Assembly: GCF_030247195.1 (NCBI RefSeq)
Contig: NC_080671.1
Location: 11,113,343-11,177,342 of the forward strand
Reading direction: 5' to 3'
Length of the DNA: 64,000 bases
DNA from: Topomyia yanbarensis
Taxonomy: Eukaryota > Arthropoda > Insecta > Diptera > Culicidae
Under the pieces are notes generated by a model. It was not told where the DNA came from and did no database searches. It saw nothing but the letters and a program-made list of their open reading frames with translations. A program made the translations under genes and the position numbers. Below are positions 42,300 to 54,690 of the stretch, piece by piece (the first letter of the stretch is position 1; each line of letters begins with the position of its first letter).

Positions 42300-44953
42300 T
42301 GAGGCCCTCCCCAAGGTTTAGGGGTTTGACGGTATTGCAAACATCATCAAGCATCAATTACTTTAAGATGGGTACTGCATTACGCCTCGATAGTGGTGCA
42401 TCGAGGAGACCGAGAGGGCTTATGCGCCTTTTTTATGTTATACGTCTTTTCATACTCCGCACCAGCGCATACCAACGCTAAACCACTGGTCTATGCGCGG
42501 TGGCGTGGCCGACTGGCGGATCGACGTAGATTGACTTTTGCTGTGTGCCATGTTTGCAAATATTGTTCTATTGGTGATATTCGTATACGGGGCTCACGGA
42601 GGGAGTCATTGTGTGTCCATTTATCGGTCGACTTCGTCATCGTGCATATACCAATTAAATTAATTTAATAATTAAATTAATTTAATAAAGTAGAATAAGT
42701 AGAAACCTATTAGTTGTAGCTTTGTGATAATCGTAGTTTTTCGTACTAGTGTACAACTGTTATGTGCTAGTCGTATGTGTATCTATGTATGTATTCGTCT
42801 GAGTATTTGTGACAGTTGGGTCAGGGAATTGATGCAGAACTGACGTATATGATAGAATAGTGGCTAATTCTTCTGGTGATCAATCTGAGCATTTTGTTCT
42901 ATTCATTAGGGAAAGTCGGGCTGGATAAATTAGGGTAAAATAAATTTACCGACGCACGTTAGTCATCCATTCCCGGCCAGCATAGCATGATGAAAGTCTA
43001 ACAGCATGCAATTGTCGGTAATGATAAATATACAACATTTGCTGCATTTAGACGAGTTTGATTGCATGTTACATGTGTTTTTCTATTCTACTTCATTGGT
43101 CTGTTTTTTCTGTGCATCTATTAGTTTGCTTTTCTTTTATTTATGTATACCAAAATAGTATTGTTCAATTTATACACTTCTAGTCAAGCTCTTTGCATCT
43201 TTTTTCTTTATTCAGCATGTTATGATTCCTTTTATTAGTATATCTCTGCTATACGCTATCTATACTCATATAGGCACAAAGGCTCGTGGCCTTCGCGATA
43301 ACACAAAACTGGCCACAAACGCGACCATGCAATTGCAATAATCCACATATACTTACGCCCGCGATTTCGCCTACATGAAAACACCCCAGTAATTAAGTAA
43401 ACGTGGCATCTTTAAACTTCCATACGCGGTCTCAAACATTAACCCACCACTCGCGCAATCATGAAACGGTCACGTCCGAAAGTTTTACCAGCCTGGACTA
43501 ATGCCTTCAGTTGAACCAATCAAAAAAGTGACACTCATATTCACTAAACAACACGTTCCATGGTGACATGAACTAGAACTCAAGTGATATGGGGAAACGG
43601 ACTACTATCTGTATCATACACTAAAAATTAAGCTTCAGATTCACGGTCCGCGCGCGATCAAACAAAAATACACAATCCGTCATTATAAAATCGAAGTTAT
43701 ACACGCGAAGTCACATACACGTGACAAACACGTTAATATACAAATGCTTGAGCCCTTCGCTATCATCCCCGGCATCTACATCGGCGATCTAGTAAACATG
43801 ATCGCATCCCAGTGATAAAGTGAATGTCTCAGCTCCTATAAATTTTCAAACGCGGTCTCAAGCGTGAACCTAAAAACTCCCGCACTCGCACGATCATGAA
43901 TCGGTCACTTCCGGATGTTTCTATCCTTGATATCAGCAGACTATGTCCATGCCTTCAATTGGATCAATTAAAAAAAGAAAGCTCTCATATACACTGGACA
44001 CCACGTTACATGGCGACATGACCAAGGACTCCAGTGATATGGGGTAACTTACTCTCTGTCAGAATGTGAATTGTACACCAAAAACTAACTATCAAAATGA
44101 AGGTCCGCGCGACCATCCAAGAACGCACGCGTATATAGGAAATGCCACACGGTTACAAAATCCAGTCTTGTACACGCGAAGTCACATGAACGCGAGCACA
44201 CGTGACAAACACGTTAACGTACGAACGCTTAAGCCCTTCGCGATTAACAACGCTCACCAACGTTCGCGATCGCGCAAACTTAATAACTCTCCGGTAATAA
44301 GGAGAACGTTTTAGCGCTCGCGAAGTTTCAAACGCTGTCTCAAACACGAACCTACAAACGTCCGTTTTCGCGCGCTCATGAATCGGTCACGTCCGGAAAC
44401 CATTACTCTCTGTCCTAATAACTTACGTCCATACATTCAGTAGGACCAAAAAAAAAATAAAGCACATATCCACTAGACAACACGTTCCATGGCGACATCA
44501 GCGGGCACTCTAGTTTATAGAAGATCTCACACTATTTCAGCATCTTAGAAGTACACCAAAAAATAAAGTATTAGACTCACGGTCCGTGCGCGATTATCCA
44601 AGAACACATGCGAATATGCGAAAGGCATACGGTTATAAAATAGAATTTATACACGCGAAGTTATATACACGTTAGCACACGAGACATACAAACGCACACG
44701 CGATCGAAGACGTTAACTACAAATGCTCGAGCTCTTCGCGATGATACACGTGATCGCGAGTCCCTAGGCCCGCACATACCTAAACCGTACAATGAATATC
44801 ACATTCAGAATCACGGCCCGCTACAATTGGCCTAATGCAGTGTTTTATTGGGCGACATTGCCTGTCTCGTCTGCAAATTGTAGTATGTGATTCTGACGGG
44901 GAGCCCTTCCGAGAATCTAGCTCTACAGCTCCAGTAGGACAACTCTCGAAAAA
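42300..44953 (+). repeat. Copy A of a 2.65-kb non-coding repeat family, most complete copy
   Basis: It starts near CCTCCCCAAGGTTTAGGGGT (compare 62465 onward). It runs through a unique first kilobase, then about three diverged tandem units of roughly 450-470 bp (marked by CACTAGACAACACGTTCCAT-like words near 43545, 44005 and 44475). It ends with TCTCGTCTGCAAATTGTAG... and an A-run after CAACTCTCG. The A-run at the same place in copy D (55545) suggests retroposition. No open frame exceeds about 90 codons. Confidence 0.7.
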
Positions 44954-44984
44954 AAAGAAATCGAAAGAAATAGAAAGTCCCAAA

Positions 44985-46432
44985 AAGTTGATTTTCATAA
45001 AAAAAAAATTTCGTGATAACATAAAATCTCAACGTTTCATGCATTTTAAAGATGTTTGGCATCAAAAATACGAATTCGATTTCTGAAATTTCATGGGGTC
45101 CCCCCTTTGAAAAAAAATTGAGTTCCGGCTTATATGGGAATTTCATATCTGACCGGACGGTTCAGTCTATATTTCCGGACCCATATAAGCGATCCGTGCG
45201 AAAATTTACAGACATCTGATGGGATAATATAGCTATTATTTGGGACTAAGTTTGTGAAAATCGGCCCAATCATTTCTGGGAAACTGATATGAGTTTGCTA
45301 GTTTTGAAAGATGGCCGCTTTTCCAGGGCACTTCCGGAACCGTCTATGGTGGTCAATGTAGTCAACGAAAGTTTGTTTGGCCGTTGGTGACCTAGAATTG
45401 CAAATTTAAGTTGTTTGAGAGACATTTTAGCGAAATTTTTACCTTTTTTGCTTTCATCGGAGTATCGGTTTGAATCACAATTTGCTATGTGATCGCACGC
45501 CATAACCCGTAACTCCGGAACCGGACATTTTAGCAATTTATTAGCCATTTACGGGGACGCAATATCTTTCATTTGAGACTAAGTTTGGTTGATTCGGTCT
45601 AGCCATCTCCGATGATGGTGGCCAATGTGACCAACTTGTGTGACTTTGAATGGCTGTTAGTGACCTAGTACTGCAAATCGAAGCAGTTGTGGTCACATTT
45701 TGGAAAAATTTTCACCATTATACATTCATTGCAGAATTTATTTAAATCTATATTTTCTACGTGATCGTACTCATCACCCTGTAATTCCGGAACCGGAAGT
45801 CGGATCCATTAGAAATTCAATAGCAGCCTATGGAAACGTTGCACCTTTCATTTGGGACTAAGTTTGTGAAAATCGGTTAAGCCATCTCTGAGAAAAGCGA
45901 GTGAGATTGTGTTCGCGTACACACACAGACGCACATACACACACATACATACACAATGTGACTAATTTTCTTTGATTTTGATATACTTTTCTATACGAAA
46001 ATCCAGTTAACAAATTTTCTACTGCGATTAGAGCTATGTTCACCTGTTAAAACATGTTAAGATATGTGTAAGGAACAACCTTTGATGATATGTGGGCATG
46101 TAGGGCCTATCAAATCAGAGTGTAAGTGATTTTCCTATGGAAACATAGCAAAAACACGATTTTTGATTGGAGACACCTCTAAATCATGTTCAAATTAAGC
46201 CATTTTTGGCGAAAGTTCTTAAATTCACACCTAGAACAAAAATTTGAGCTGACCCATGTATATTTCAAAACTTTTTCAAAATGTGGAGAGGTCTAATACA
46301 CATACATACATACACACAGACATTTGCCGAACTCGACGAGCTGAATCGAATGGTATATGTCACTCGGCCCTCCGTTAAAAAGTCGGTTTTCAGAGCAATT
46401 GCAATACCTTTCTATTGAGAAAGGCAAAAAGA
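44985..46432 (+). repeat. GAGAAAGGC-type mosquito repeat, about 1.45 kb, with internal tandem units
   Basis: Three diverged units carry a CCGGAACCGGA word, a TTTCATTTGGGACTAAGTTT word and an AAAATCGG word. They are followed by a CACACACAGACGCACATACA microsatellite and the 3' block ACATTTGCCG...GAGAAAGGCAAAAAG (46315-46432). Another copy lies inverted at 50697-52006 and a 3' fragment at 14153-14300. There is no coding capacity. The left boundary is approximate. Confidence 0.65.
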
Positions 46433-46439
46433 GAAAATA

Positions 46440-49400
46440 GTTGCGTATGCTCAAGAAAATATTTTTTTTCATACTTGATATTTAATATTAGGTAAGAAAT
46501 GAATCATCCCCCCATTATATCGCAAGATATTTAGACATTCTCCCATTGTTCCCTTACGTAATTAGTATTAGGCTACTTATTGCATAATGGATCTATAGTT
46601 TCTTCTTTCAATGTGTAAAGTGAAACAAATTCTACATTAAATTTTATTTTTTCCACCACATCATCATTATCGGGTTTTTGATTTTTTCAACAACGAGTCA
46701 TCAATTGAGTTACCCAAAACCAACAATTTATATTATGTTTGTTTAAAAAATATATAATACTTGATACGCACATCGGTCACATATCTAAGAACTAACGGAA
46801 TTTTCTCCGCACTTTGTGGGCTATTAATTTGTGTCCAGTTTCTGCGTCTGTATTTTCCCTACTCGTGTGGTATTGGTACTAGCAATCTTCTACACTATAA
46901 TGGTTGTGCTGTGCCAAGCCAGCCAACATATAAAACAACCGGCTGATATTCACGTTGCATTTGCAGTCGAGTAGTTGAAAGTAGTCGCTCCACAGTCGGT
47001 ATGCTGCACCACGCTTCCAGTAAGCTCCCGAGATATGTATGTAATGTATGTAGGTGTACCTATGGTTCAATATTATCGTCGGATGCAGAACATTAGAAGA
47101 TATCGGATGCGGTCGATTTTTGCGCTGTGGATTCGTTACCAGTAACGAGAAACGTGACTCAGTTTGAGATCGTATGTACCTGGCATAGTGCATAGGATTT
47201 CGAGTGCAAGCGTTTGTCTGCGTGTGCGCGAGGAAGCATCACCGACGCAACAGAATGATGTGTGCACCCAGTAATAGAGCGAATCTCAAGAATGGCTTTT
47301 GAAGAAGCACTTGCAATCGTTACTTCTGTCAACGAGCAATTGCGTAGTTTATGTAGATATAATCCAACTAGTACACAATTTTTGCGTCATATTCAGTGCA
47401 CAGTTATTAATTCAAAATATCCGATTAATACAATGGAAACACGTGGCATAATGGATGATCCAAGTTACTGTCCACCGATGACGGACAAGACTTAATGAGA
47501 GTGGGTGGTTTATTAAAACTCTGAATCACTGGTCGATAGTCGAAAATATGATTAATGAACCATACGATCGATCATAATCTGCAACCGCTGAAAGGTCATT
47601 CCGTCAGTGCTTTTCGACAAAGAGAAAGTCATACACCAGGACAGGAACCAAGCACTGAAATTAATTATCTCCCTTCCTTCGCCTTGTGACCCTTGTTGGT
47701 GGCCATCGCTGTTCTGCCACAGTCAGGCATGCAAGCGACATTTCTTCGGTGTGAATGGTAAAGAGGAAGCTCTTAGCGTTTTTGCAATGATGCTCACAGT
47801 CCGAGACAAAATGCGTCCCAATCCCATGGTAGTAGTTTTAGCACTCGGAAGGTTAGTGCAGTAGTGGTTATATGTGTGCCTGTGCCATCAGTTCGCTTGT
47901 TGCGAGCGAGCGCAATAGGACTTTCCGCTGTAGGAATACCATAGGCTATCATGGTGTTGTTTCATCGTGGTATAGTTCCCAGATTCGCATTGAGATTGGC
48001 GAAGAAAGGGCGCTAGATTGCATGCTTGGGTTGGTAATATTTTTTTTCTGAAACGGAAGTTGGAAAGAGTCTTATTGGAATTGTTCAAAGCTAATGCTTT
48101 CATAAAGGAATTTGAATTCTTTGTTTTTTGTTACAAAATCAAAAAACAGAATATGCACAATTTTGAAATCATCAGAATAAAGCATTCGTTACTATAGTTT
48201 AGAGCAATTGATTTTGTACTTGACACCCGAGTTTCCTGGAATGGTGTTGTAGAATTAAGAAGTTCTTAAAGAGCTTATCAGCGGGAAGCAGACAGAAAAC
48301 CACTCAAATTAGGTCAAACAAAATCAAATCCATCTCTCCTGAGCCATTATCTTGTTCTGTGCATTCTCCGGACCGGTTCTTATGTTTCAAATAAAACAAG
48401 CCACCAGTAGAACTTTCACAGGTCTAACAAAGAAGGCAAGCTCCGACGGCTGGAACGAAGTTTTTCTGCTAACCAAGCCCTCGATATTGCCAACACGCCA
48501 TCGTTAGGCAACACCGAACAACCACGGCACATCTCGACAGACGGTGAAACGACGAAGGAAAATTAATCGATTTTTAGGGGGCTCACCAAACTCCACACCG
48601 TCACATCGGTGTGTGTAGGGTAGACCGATTGTGTCAATATCCATGCTGTGGATGGGTTGGATGGAATCTTTCTGGATGCTGAAAGCACCGAGGCCAGACC
48701 TGCTACGCTTTCTACCGTATCGAATCAATACGTGACGAACATAAATTTAATTTATTACTTACTAATTTCACCGAGTCTTGTCCGAATAGTCGCGAGATGA
48801 TTACGAAAGCATTTTGTGTGTATGTGAGAGAGAGGATCTGTGGCCAGGCGTTCGGTGCACAACCGAGCGTACGAGATTGGCATCGGGCTCGAAATGGAAA
48901 ATCGAACATTTTCCACCCGAGGGTTTTGCCTATATGCATAATTAAAAGAGGCTTTGGTCCGTTCCCGAGTCATCTTTTTGTCTGTATGTTTTGGTGGAAT
49001 ACACTGCGTTAGGAATGGGCAATTGAATGGTTCATTGGAGAGAACACATTCGTTTTTGGTAACCACTGTGCAACCAACTATGACTTGTCCATAGCCTGCA
49101 CATGCAGACAGGGGAACCGTATTCAGAAATGCACCCTCGCTTGTTTGCGGGTACGTTTTGTTTTTAAGTATGATGGAAGTGGTTGCAGTTTTCCGGATTT
49201 AATCATTTGTTTATTTATTCAAGGATGTTGTTGGAAAAAAGGTGCCTGGTATAAAAATATATGTGTCTTTGTTATGAAAGAAACATTTTGTCGTCACGCT
49301 GCATACCAGGCGTTATAATTGGGAACAGCTGTTCGGATTTTGAGAAAGTTTTGGAATAAAGCTATTTCGGTTTTGTACACCCTGACAATAGTTTGTTGTA

Positions 49401-49840
49401 TTGGCTTACCAAAACAGATGGAACTCAATCACAAGCAACAATTGAATAAAATTACGTTATTCTCGAGTTTGGAAGATTGATTAAAGCTGGTAGATGGATC
49501 AATGGATGGTGACGAGATTCTAGTAGTTAGGATTCCGGAAAGCATATCAAGGAAGGCGTCTCAAAGTGTATAAGTAAATATGCGTTGAATATCTTCCAAT
49601 CGATCATAATTGTTCATGTTGCAAAGCATCGAACAATACTTCAAATAGGCGACAATATGTGAAAAGTGTTGCTTTAAAGCTAGCTTAAAAATTCATTCCT
49701 CTCCGAAATCACAGTGCAGATTTGAGAGATAATAATCATTCAAAAGATTCATTTTCCCTTGAAAAAGATGTTGTGGAACATAGTATAATACTTACAATAC
49801 TTAATAAAATCGGTTGTCACGGTAAAGATGGACACGTCTA
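46440..49840. other. Spacer; no supported gene
   Basis: AT-rich intergenic DNA with a GC-richer patch at 46900-47300 and another at 48400-49000. Small plus-strand frames at 47292-47495 and 47607-47864 are open but unlike any family I know. A simple ATGTATGTAATGTATGTAGG repeat lies near 47034. Confidence 0.35.
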
Positions 49841-49846
49841 TCATTA

Positions 49847-50031
49847 GGAACCATTCATAAATTACGGAACGCAAAAATTGCCCAAAATTGACTCCCCCTC
49901 CCCCCATGTAACAAATTGTCACAAATTTCTTTATCCCCCCCTCCCCTATTACGTAACAAATTCCTTGAAAATTTTCTTCGGTGAAAACCCCCTCCCCCCC
50001 TGAAAGCGTTACGTAATTTATGAATGCTCCC
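49847..50031. mobile_element. PIF/Harbinger-type MITE, 185 bp, TTA target duplication
   Basis: The ends GGAACCATTCATAAATTACG and, in reverse complement, GGGAGCATTCATAAATTACG match nearly throughout about 26 bp. TTA lies outside both ends (49844-49846 and 50032-50034). C-rich blocks inside resemble the MITE at 38216. Confidence 0.82.
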
Positions 50032-50309
50032 TTACCAGGACACATGTAAGTGATTCGTAGTTATACTGCCTAAGCTCGACCCTCATTAACAGAAGACAAA
50101 GATTAAGCCCGTACGATATTAAGCCTGTTCTAATGACCCTGCCACTTCTAGTTTTCCGATCTGTTTACTTCACATCCTTGCTCTCACTTGAGTACTATGG
50201 CTCTAATTTTCATAACTTTCCCTACCCAGTAATCTCTAGCTAATTGAATGTCGCTAAAACTTAATAAAATGACCATAAGTTACTGGAAGAAATCTGCATC
50301 CGTTAAAAT

Positions 50310-50620
50310 CTGAATTGTGGTTCTGGATCAAAGAAGTCAGTCGCAGTCTAGCCAATTCGTCCGACAATTCATTTTCAGTAGTACCCGACCGAACAAATAC
50401 CCTCAAAAGTTAGATAAGCATTTGATATGTTGAGTTCTTCGATTTGAGTTCGGTATGCGATAATTATATCGTTCTTTAATCTGCCGAACTAAGTGTCTTT
50501 AGGGCAGTCTGCCTATCAGAGCAAAAGTATATTCCTTTTCCACAAATTCACTGCAGAAGTGCCAATTGTACGCCACATAGAATTGCGAAGATTTTCATTT
50601 GAAATACTACGAAGTATATA
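50310..50620 (-). pseudogene. LOA-clade RNase H fragment (diverged copy)
   Basis: This stretch aligns by eye with 39865-40175, the RNase H region of the LOA element. Shared words include CTAGCCAATTCGTCCG, GTTCTTCGATTTGAGTTCG, AATCTGCCGAACTAAGTG and TTGTACGCCACA. It has indels and stops, and neither end of the element is present, so it is an older independent fragment. Confidence 0.75.
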
Positions 50621-50696
50621 CGAAGGAAACGTCAAAAACGTGAACTTAATTCACTAGAGACCAAACTATCATAGGGTGTCTTTGGAGTAATTGAAG

Positions 50697-52006
50697 ACTT
50701 TTTGCCTTTCTCATATAAAGAAAGGCTATGTAATCACTCCAAAAACCGATTTTCAAACCGAGCCCGGAGGGCCGAGTCTCATATCCCATTGTATTCCGTT
50801 CGTCGAGATCGCAAAATGTCTGTGTGTATGTATGTGTGTGTCAAATAATGTCACTCAATTTTCTCAGATATGGCTGAACCGATTTTCTCAAACTCAGTTT
50901 CAAATGAGCGGTATAACGCTCCCATATCCCACGCTATTGAATTTTTAGTTGATCGGACTTCCGGTTCCGAGGTTACGGGTTGAAGAGTGTGGCCACACAG
51001 CAAATTCCCATATAAGCTGGCAACCCTATGGTGTCCGAATGATGTAATACATATTCAAATACGTTCAACATTACTTGGATTTGCGGGTCTAGATCACTAA
51101 TGACCAATTAAAGTAGTTTTGACCACATTGGTCACCTATGACGGATCTTGATGCCCCCTGGGAACTCGCCAAGTTCCCAAGCTAATGTCACACCTATTTT
51201 CCAGCAAATTCTTAACCGATGTTTACAAACGTGATTTCAAACGAAAGATATAATACTCCCATTGATAGCTATTGAATTTTATTCAGTTCTGACTTTTGGC
51301 TCCGGAGTTACAGATTGGTTATTGCGGTCACAATTTCTTATACAAACCTGACAATTGGTATTACCTCATAGGTTTAAAATCCATTGAAATGAACATCAAA
51401 TTACTTCGATTCGCAGGCCTAGATCACTGATGGCGAATCAAAAATTACTGGAATGTATTGTCCACTATCGATAATTCCGGAAGTCCCGGGGTTCCGGACG
51501 AATTCCAGATCTAAAGCCACTTCGGTGATGACTGAACCAAATTTCACTAACCTAGTCTCAAATGGAAGGTATAATATGAAGTTCGGTGTTGAATCCTCCA
51601 TCTACCCCTCCACCTCCTATCTCTCATCGCCCCCCCCCCCTCTCAGACCAACTTCCCACATGCATTTCTTTCATCCACCCCGTATACTAAAATAAGTTAT
51701 GTGATTTCCGACGCATCCTTCCCCTTTCACTAATTATATCCTTTCCCTTCTCCACCATGAAGTTAACATAAAGACAACATTGAACTCACGCTGATTAAGA
51801 TATATAAATATCATATTTTTGTTTGTTTCAAGTGTGTCAGTATCTACATGTTGCTTATCAGGTTCGTGACAGTCGTGCACTTATATATGCTCATCAAGTG
51901 TTATAAGAATGTAATTGACATTTCTGCAATGTTATATTGGCATTAAATCATAGCTTGGATAAATGAGAAAGGCACAATTGCACCACTAGGTGGATTAAAA
52001 CAGGTT
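50697..52006 (-). repeat. GAGAAAGGC-type mosquito repeat, inverted copy with both ends
   Basis: Near 50703 it reads GCCTTTCTCAT and near 51963 ATGAGAAAGGC, an inverted 11-bp match. The minus-strand 5' side ends in the CCACCTAGTGGTGCAATTGT block. The interior carries the CGGACTTCCGGTTCCGAGG type of unit and a TGTGTGTATGTATGTGTGTG microsatellite. AATTGAAGACTTTT (50690) and its complement (52207) lie further out on either side. No coding sequence. Confidence 0.65.
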
Positions 52007-52363
52007 TTTTCAATAGGTCCAATCTACAAAAGAGAGCCCCTCTCTTCGTTTACTTTCGCTTTCGCGAATTACTCGGTCACCTGTTCAACTGTTTGCATAT
52101 TAGTGTAGTAAAATCCTTGGTCTTTCGAAACATACTGATAAATGATAAAGTTTTATGCTTTTGCAGTAATAACCGAAAGAGAAAGCGAAAAAATTGGCCC
52201 TAATGAAAAAAGTCTTCAATTGTTCGTATGAATGTCCTCCACAATCTGATAAAAGTTAAATTTAAACATGGCTTACTATGATCGACCTAAAAAAACTAGC
52301 TTTTTATAATGACCAGATAAAGAGTTGGTGTCTTCGACAACATTTTAGAGATGCTTGTAATAA

Positions 52364-52490
52364 AGGGCCGTTCATAAACCACGTATACGCATGAGGGGGA
52401 CGGAGTGTGGGGTCTAGCAAAAGTCTACGTTTGTGTATGAGAGGGGACAGGAGGGTATTTGCAAAAGTCTATCTATACTTTGATTTTTTT
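52364..52490. repeat. One-ended MITE fragment related to the Harbinger type
   Basis: AGGGCCGTTCATAAACCACG (52364-52383) resembles the ends of the MITEs at 38216 and 49847 and is followed by G-rich blocks. No matching second end is present downstream. Confidence 0.45.
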
Positions 52491-52499
52491 TGTTATTAT

Positions 52500-53480
52500 C
52501 GTATTACTAATTAAAAATGGGATTTAAAGAGATTTGTGTTCAACATACTAGTCGATTCATCTAGATGTACGATGTATATATTGCGAAATATAGATGTATG
52601 TATGGTTCAAAATCTTTAAACGCCCGTGACGTTTTACATCTTGACCCGGCGCAACTCCGAGCAAACCGGTTCTACTACATAAATAAATAGTGTTTTGATA
52701 CTTTGCGATAGTACTCTCAGATGATATGACTATAAATTACATATGAAAAATTGATATTTTTGGAAAGATTTGGATAGTTTCGTTCACATAATAGAATAAG
52801 GTTATCTGATAATCTTACGAATATTGAAATTTGTTCACGAAAAGTGAAATTTGTGTGCATGTTTGGTTTAATATTTCAGTCTAGATAATACTAAACATCG
52901 ACAGCATAATTTTTAATCGTTTCCTAAAAATTTTAATGCCCACTAATGCTCAAAAAGTGCTTGCTGGCCTAGCAATTCTGTACTGTTGGCATTTCGGCTA
53001 AATTTCAATTAGTTATAGCAACATATCTATTGAAAGCTCTTTTAAATTTATACTTGTATCATATTACATACTACACGCTGTTGGTATAAGTCCAACTGAT
53101 AGTATATTATTTATTCTCTATTGGAGCAGGGAAAACCTTTTGGGAAGGAAAAACAGATCCACTCTTTCTCAAGACATAATCCAAAGGATACATTATTACT
53201 TATAGCTATACAAATGAGGTCCTTAAATAACACATGTTATGTAATATTAAAATAACAACAAAAGCAATTTTTCAAACGGGTGTGATTTCACCCCCAGGAA
53301 TAAATTACTATTGCAGGGTGGATTATGCGAGACAAATTTTAACTTGTTATCCCAATATTCCCGTCGGATATTTGTGTGTGTATATATTCTTTCAGTGTGT
53401 TAAGAATTAAGATGCTTAGTGAGAGTATGGAACATCTTGAACATCAGGAACAGGTTTCTAATTGGAAAATTCTAGACAAA
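52500..53480. other. AT-rich spacer, nothing recognised
   Basis: No open frame of note, no inverted repeat and no repeat shared with the rest of the window. Confidence 0.4.
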
Positions 53481-53649
53481 CACGTTAAAAGTGCTTAAGT
53501 GCAACTGAGAGCTACGTTAACGCACAAACGCTTGAGCCTTTCGCGATGATACACGTGATCGCTAAGTCCCTACGCCCGCACATATTTGAACCGTGCAATG
53601 AATATCACATCACGGCCCGCTGCAATTGACCTTAACACTTAAAACACTG

Positions 53650-54690
53650 GGACGACTTTGTTGCATAATCGGAAATTTTTCCTCCGGAACCGGACACCGA
53701 AGCTCCGGAACGGATATTGAAATGGCCATATATTTCTAAAATGACCTCTTTGCTCTTCCATCAATCTTATTTCGTCGAGAAAATGTGATTTGATATGTCG
53801 CATGATGGAAATGACCTCCAAATATGAGCTGATCCTTCGGAACCGGACACTAGAGTTCCAGATATGATGTTGAAATGGCCATATGTGTCCAAAATGGCCT
53901 CTTTGCTCTTCCATCAATCTTATTTATTTTGTCGAGAAAAAGTTATTTGACGTGTCGCATAACGGAAATGACCTCTAAATCAGCATTGATCCTTCAGAAC
54001 CGGACGCCGGAGATCCGAAATTAATGTTGAAAAGGCCGCGTGTGCCAAATGATCTCTTTGCTCTTTCGTCAATCTTATTTCGTTGAGGAAGTGTGACTTC
54101 CTTATTTCGTTGAGGAAGTGTGACTTCCTTAATCTTATTTCGTCGAAGAACGGTGAGGTCATTTCCATCATACGACATAGTCGTATGATGGAAATGACCT
54201 CTGAATCGGGCTTGGTCCTCTGGAACCGGACACCTGAGTTACGGGATGGACGTTGAAAAGGCCATATGTGTCAAAAATCGCATCTTTACTCTTCCATCAG
54301 TCTTATTTCATCGTGGAAATGTTCTTTGATGTGCCGCATGATGGAAATGTCCTCTAAATCGGAATTGATTCTCTGGAACCAGGCATCGGAGTGCCGGACC
54401 TGATGTTAGAATGGCCATAAGTGTCCAAAATTACTTCTTTGCTCTTCCGTCAGTCTTGTTTCATCGAGAAAGTATGATTTGACGTGTCGTACGATGGAAA
54501 TGTGAACTGACGCTTCGCAACCAAAGCTGCGGAGCTGATGTTGAATTTGCCATGTGTGACCAAAATGGCCTCTTTGCTCTCCGTCAGTCTTATCTTGTCG
54601 AGAACGTATGATTTAATGTGTCACATGATGGGAATGGCCTGTAAATCTGAACTGGTCCTCCGGAACCGGACATCGTAGTTTCCGGTAACG
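53650..54690. repeat. Tandem array, period about 153 bp, six to seven units
   Basis: The marker CTCTTTGCTCTTCCATC recurs near 53746, 53899, 54053, 54281, 54434 and 54570. The long step contains a 27-bp tandem duplication (TTATTTCGTTGAGGAAGTGT, about 54079-54132) and a palindrome. Each unit carries a GGAACCGGACA word and a GATGGAAATGACCT word. Copies are moderately diverged. Confidence 0.8.
54155..54201. repeat. Perfect 22-bp-arm palindrome inside the tandem array
   Basis: GAGGTCATTTCCATCATACG plus AC (54155-54176), loop ATA, then the exact reverse complement 54180-54201. It marks a local head-to-head switch of the tandem unit. Confidence 0.85.

Noticed and set aside
42300..44953. Satellite or CRISPR-like array, because of regularly spaced similar words
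   Set aside because: Units are about 450 bp and diverged, copies occur elsewhere with the same order, and the host is an insect; a dispersed repeat explains it.
47292..47495. Small plus-strand frame starting MAFEEALAIVTS
   Set aside because: Looks mildly coding but is short, has no polyadenylation signal or partner exon, and matches nothing I know.
49749..50045. Glycine-rich minus-strand open frame
   Set aside because: It is a translation of the C-rich Harbinger-type MITE at 49847-50031.
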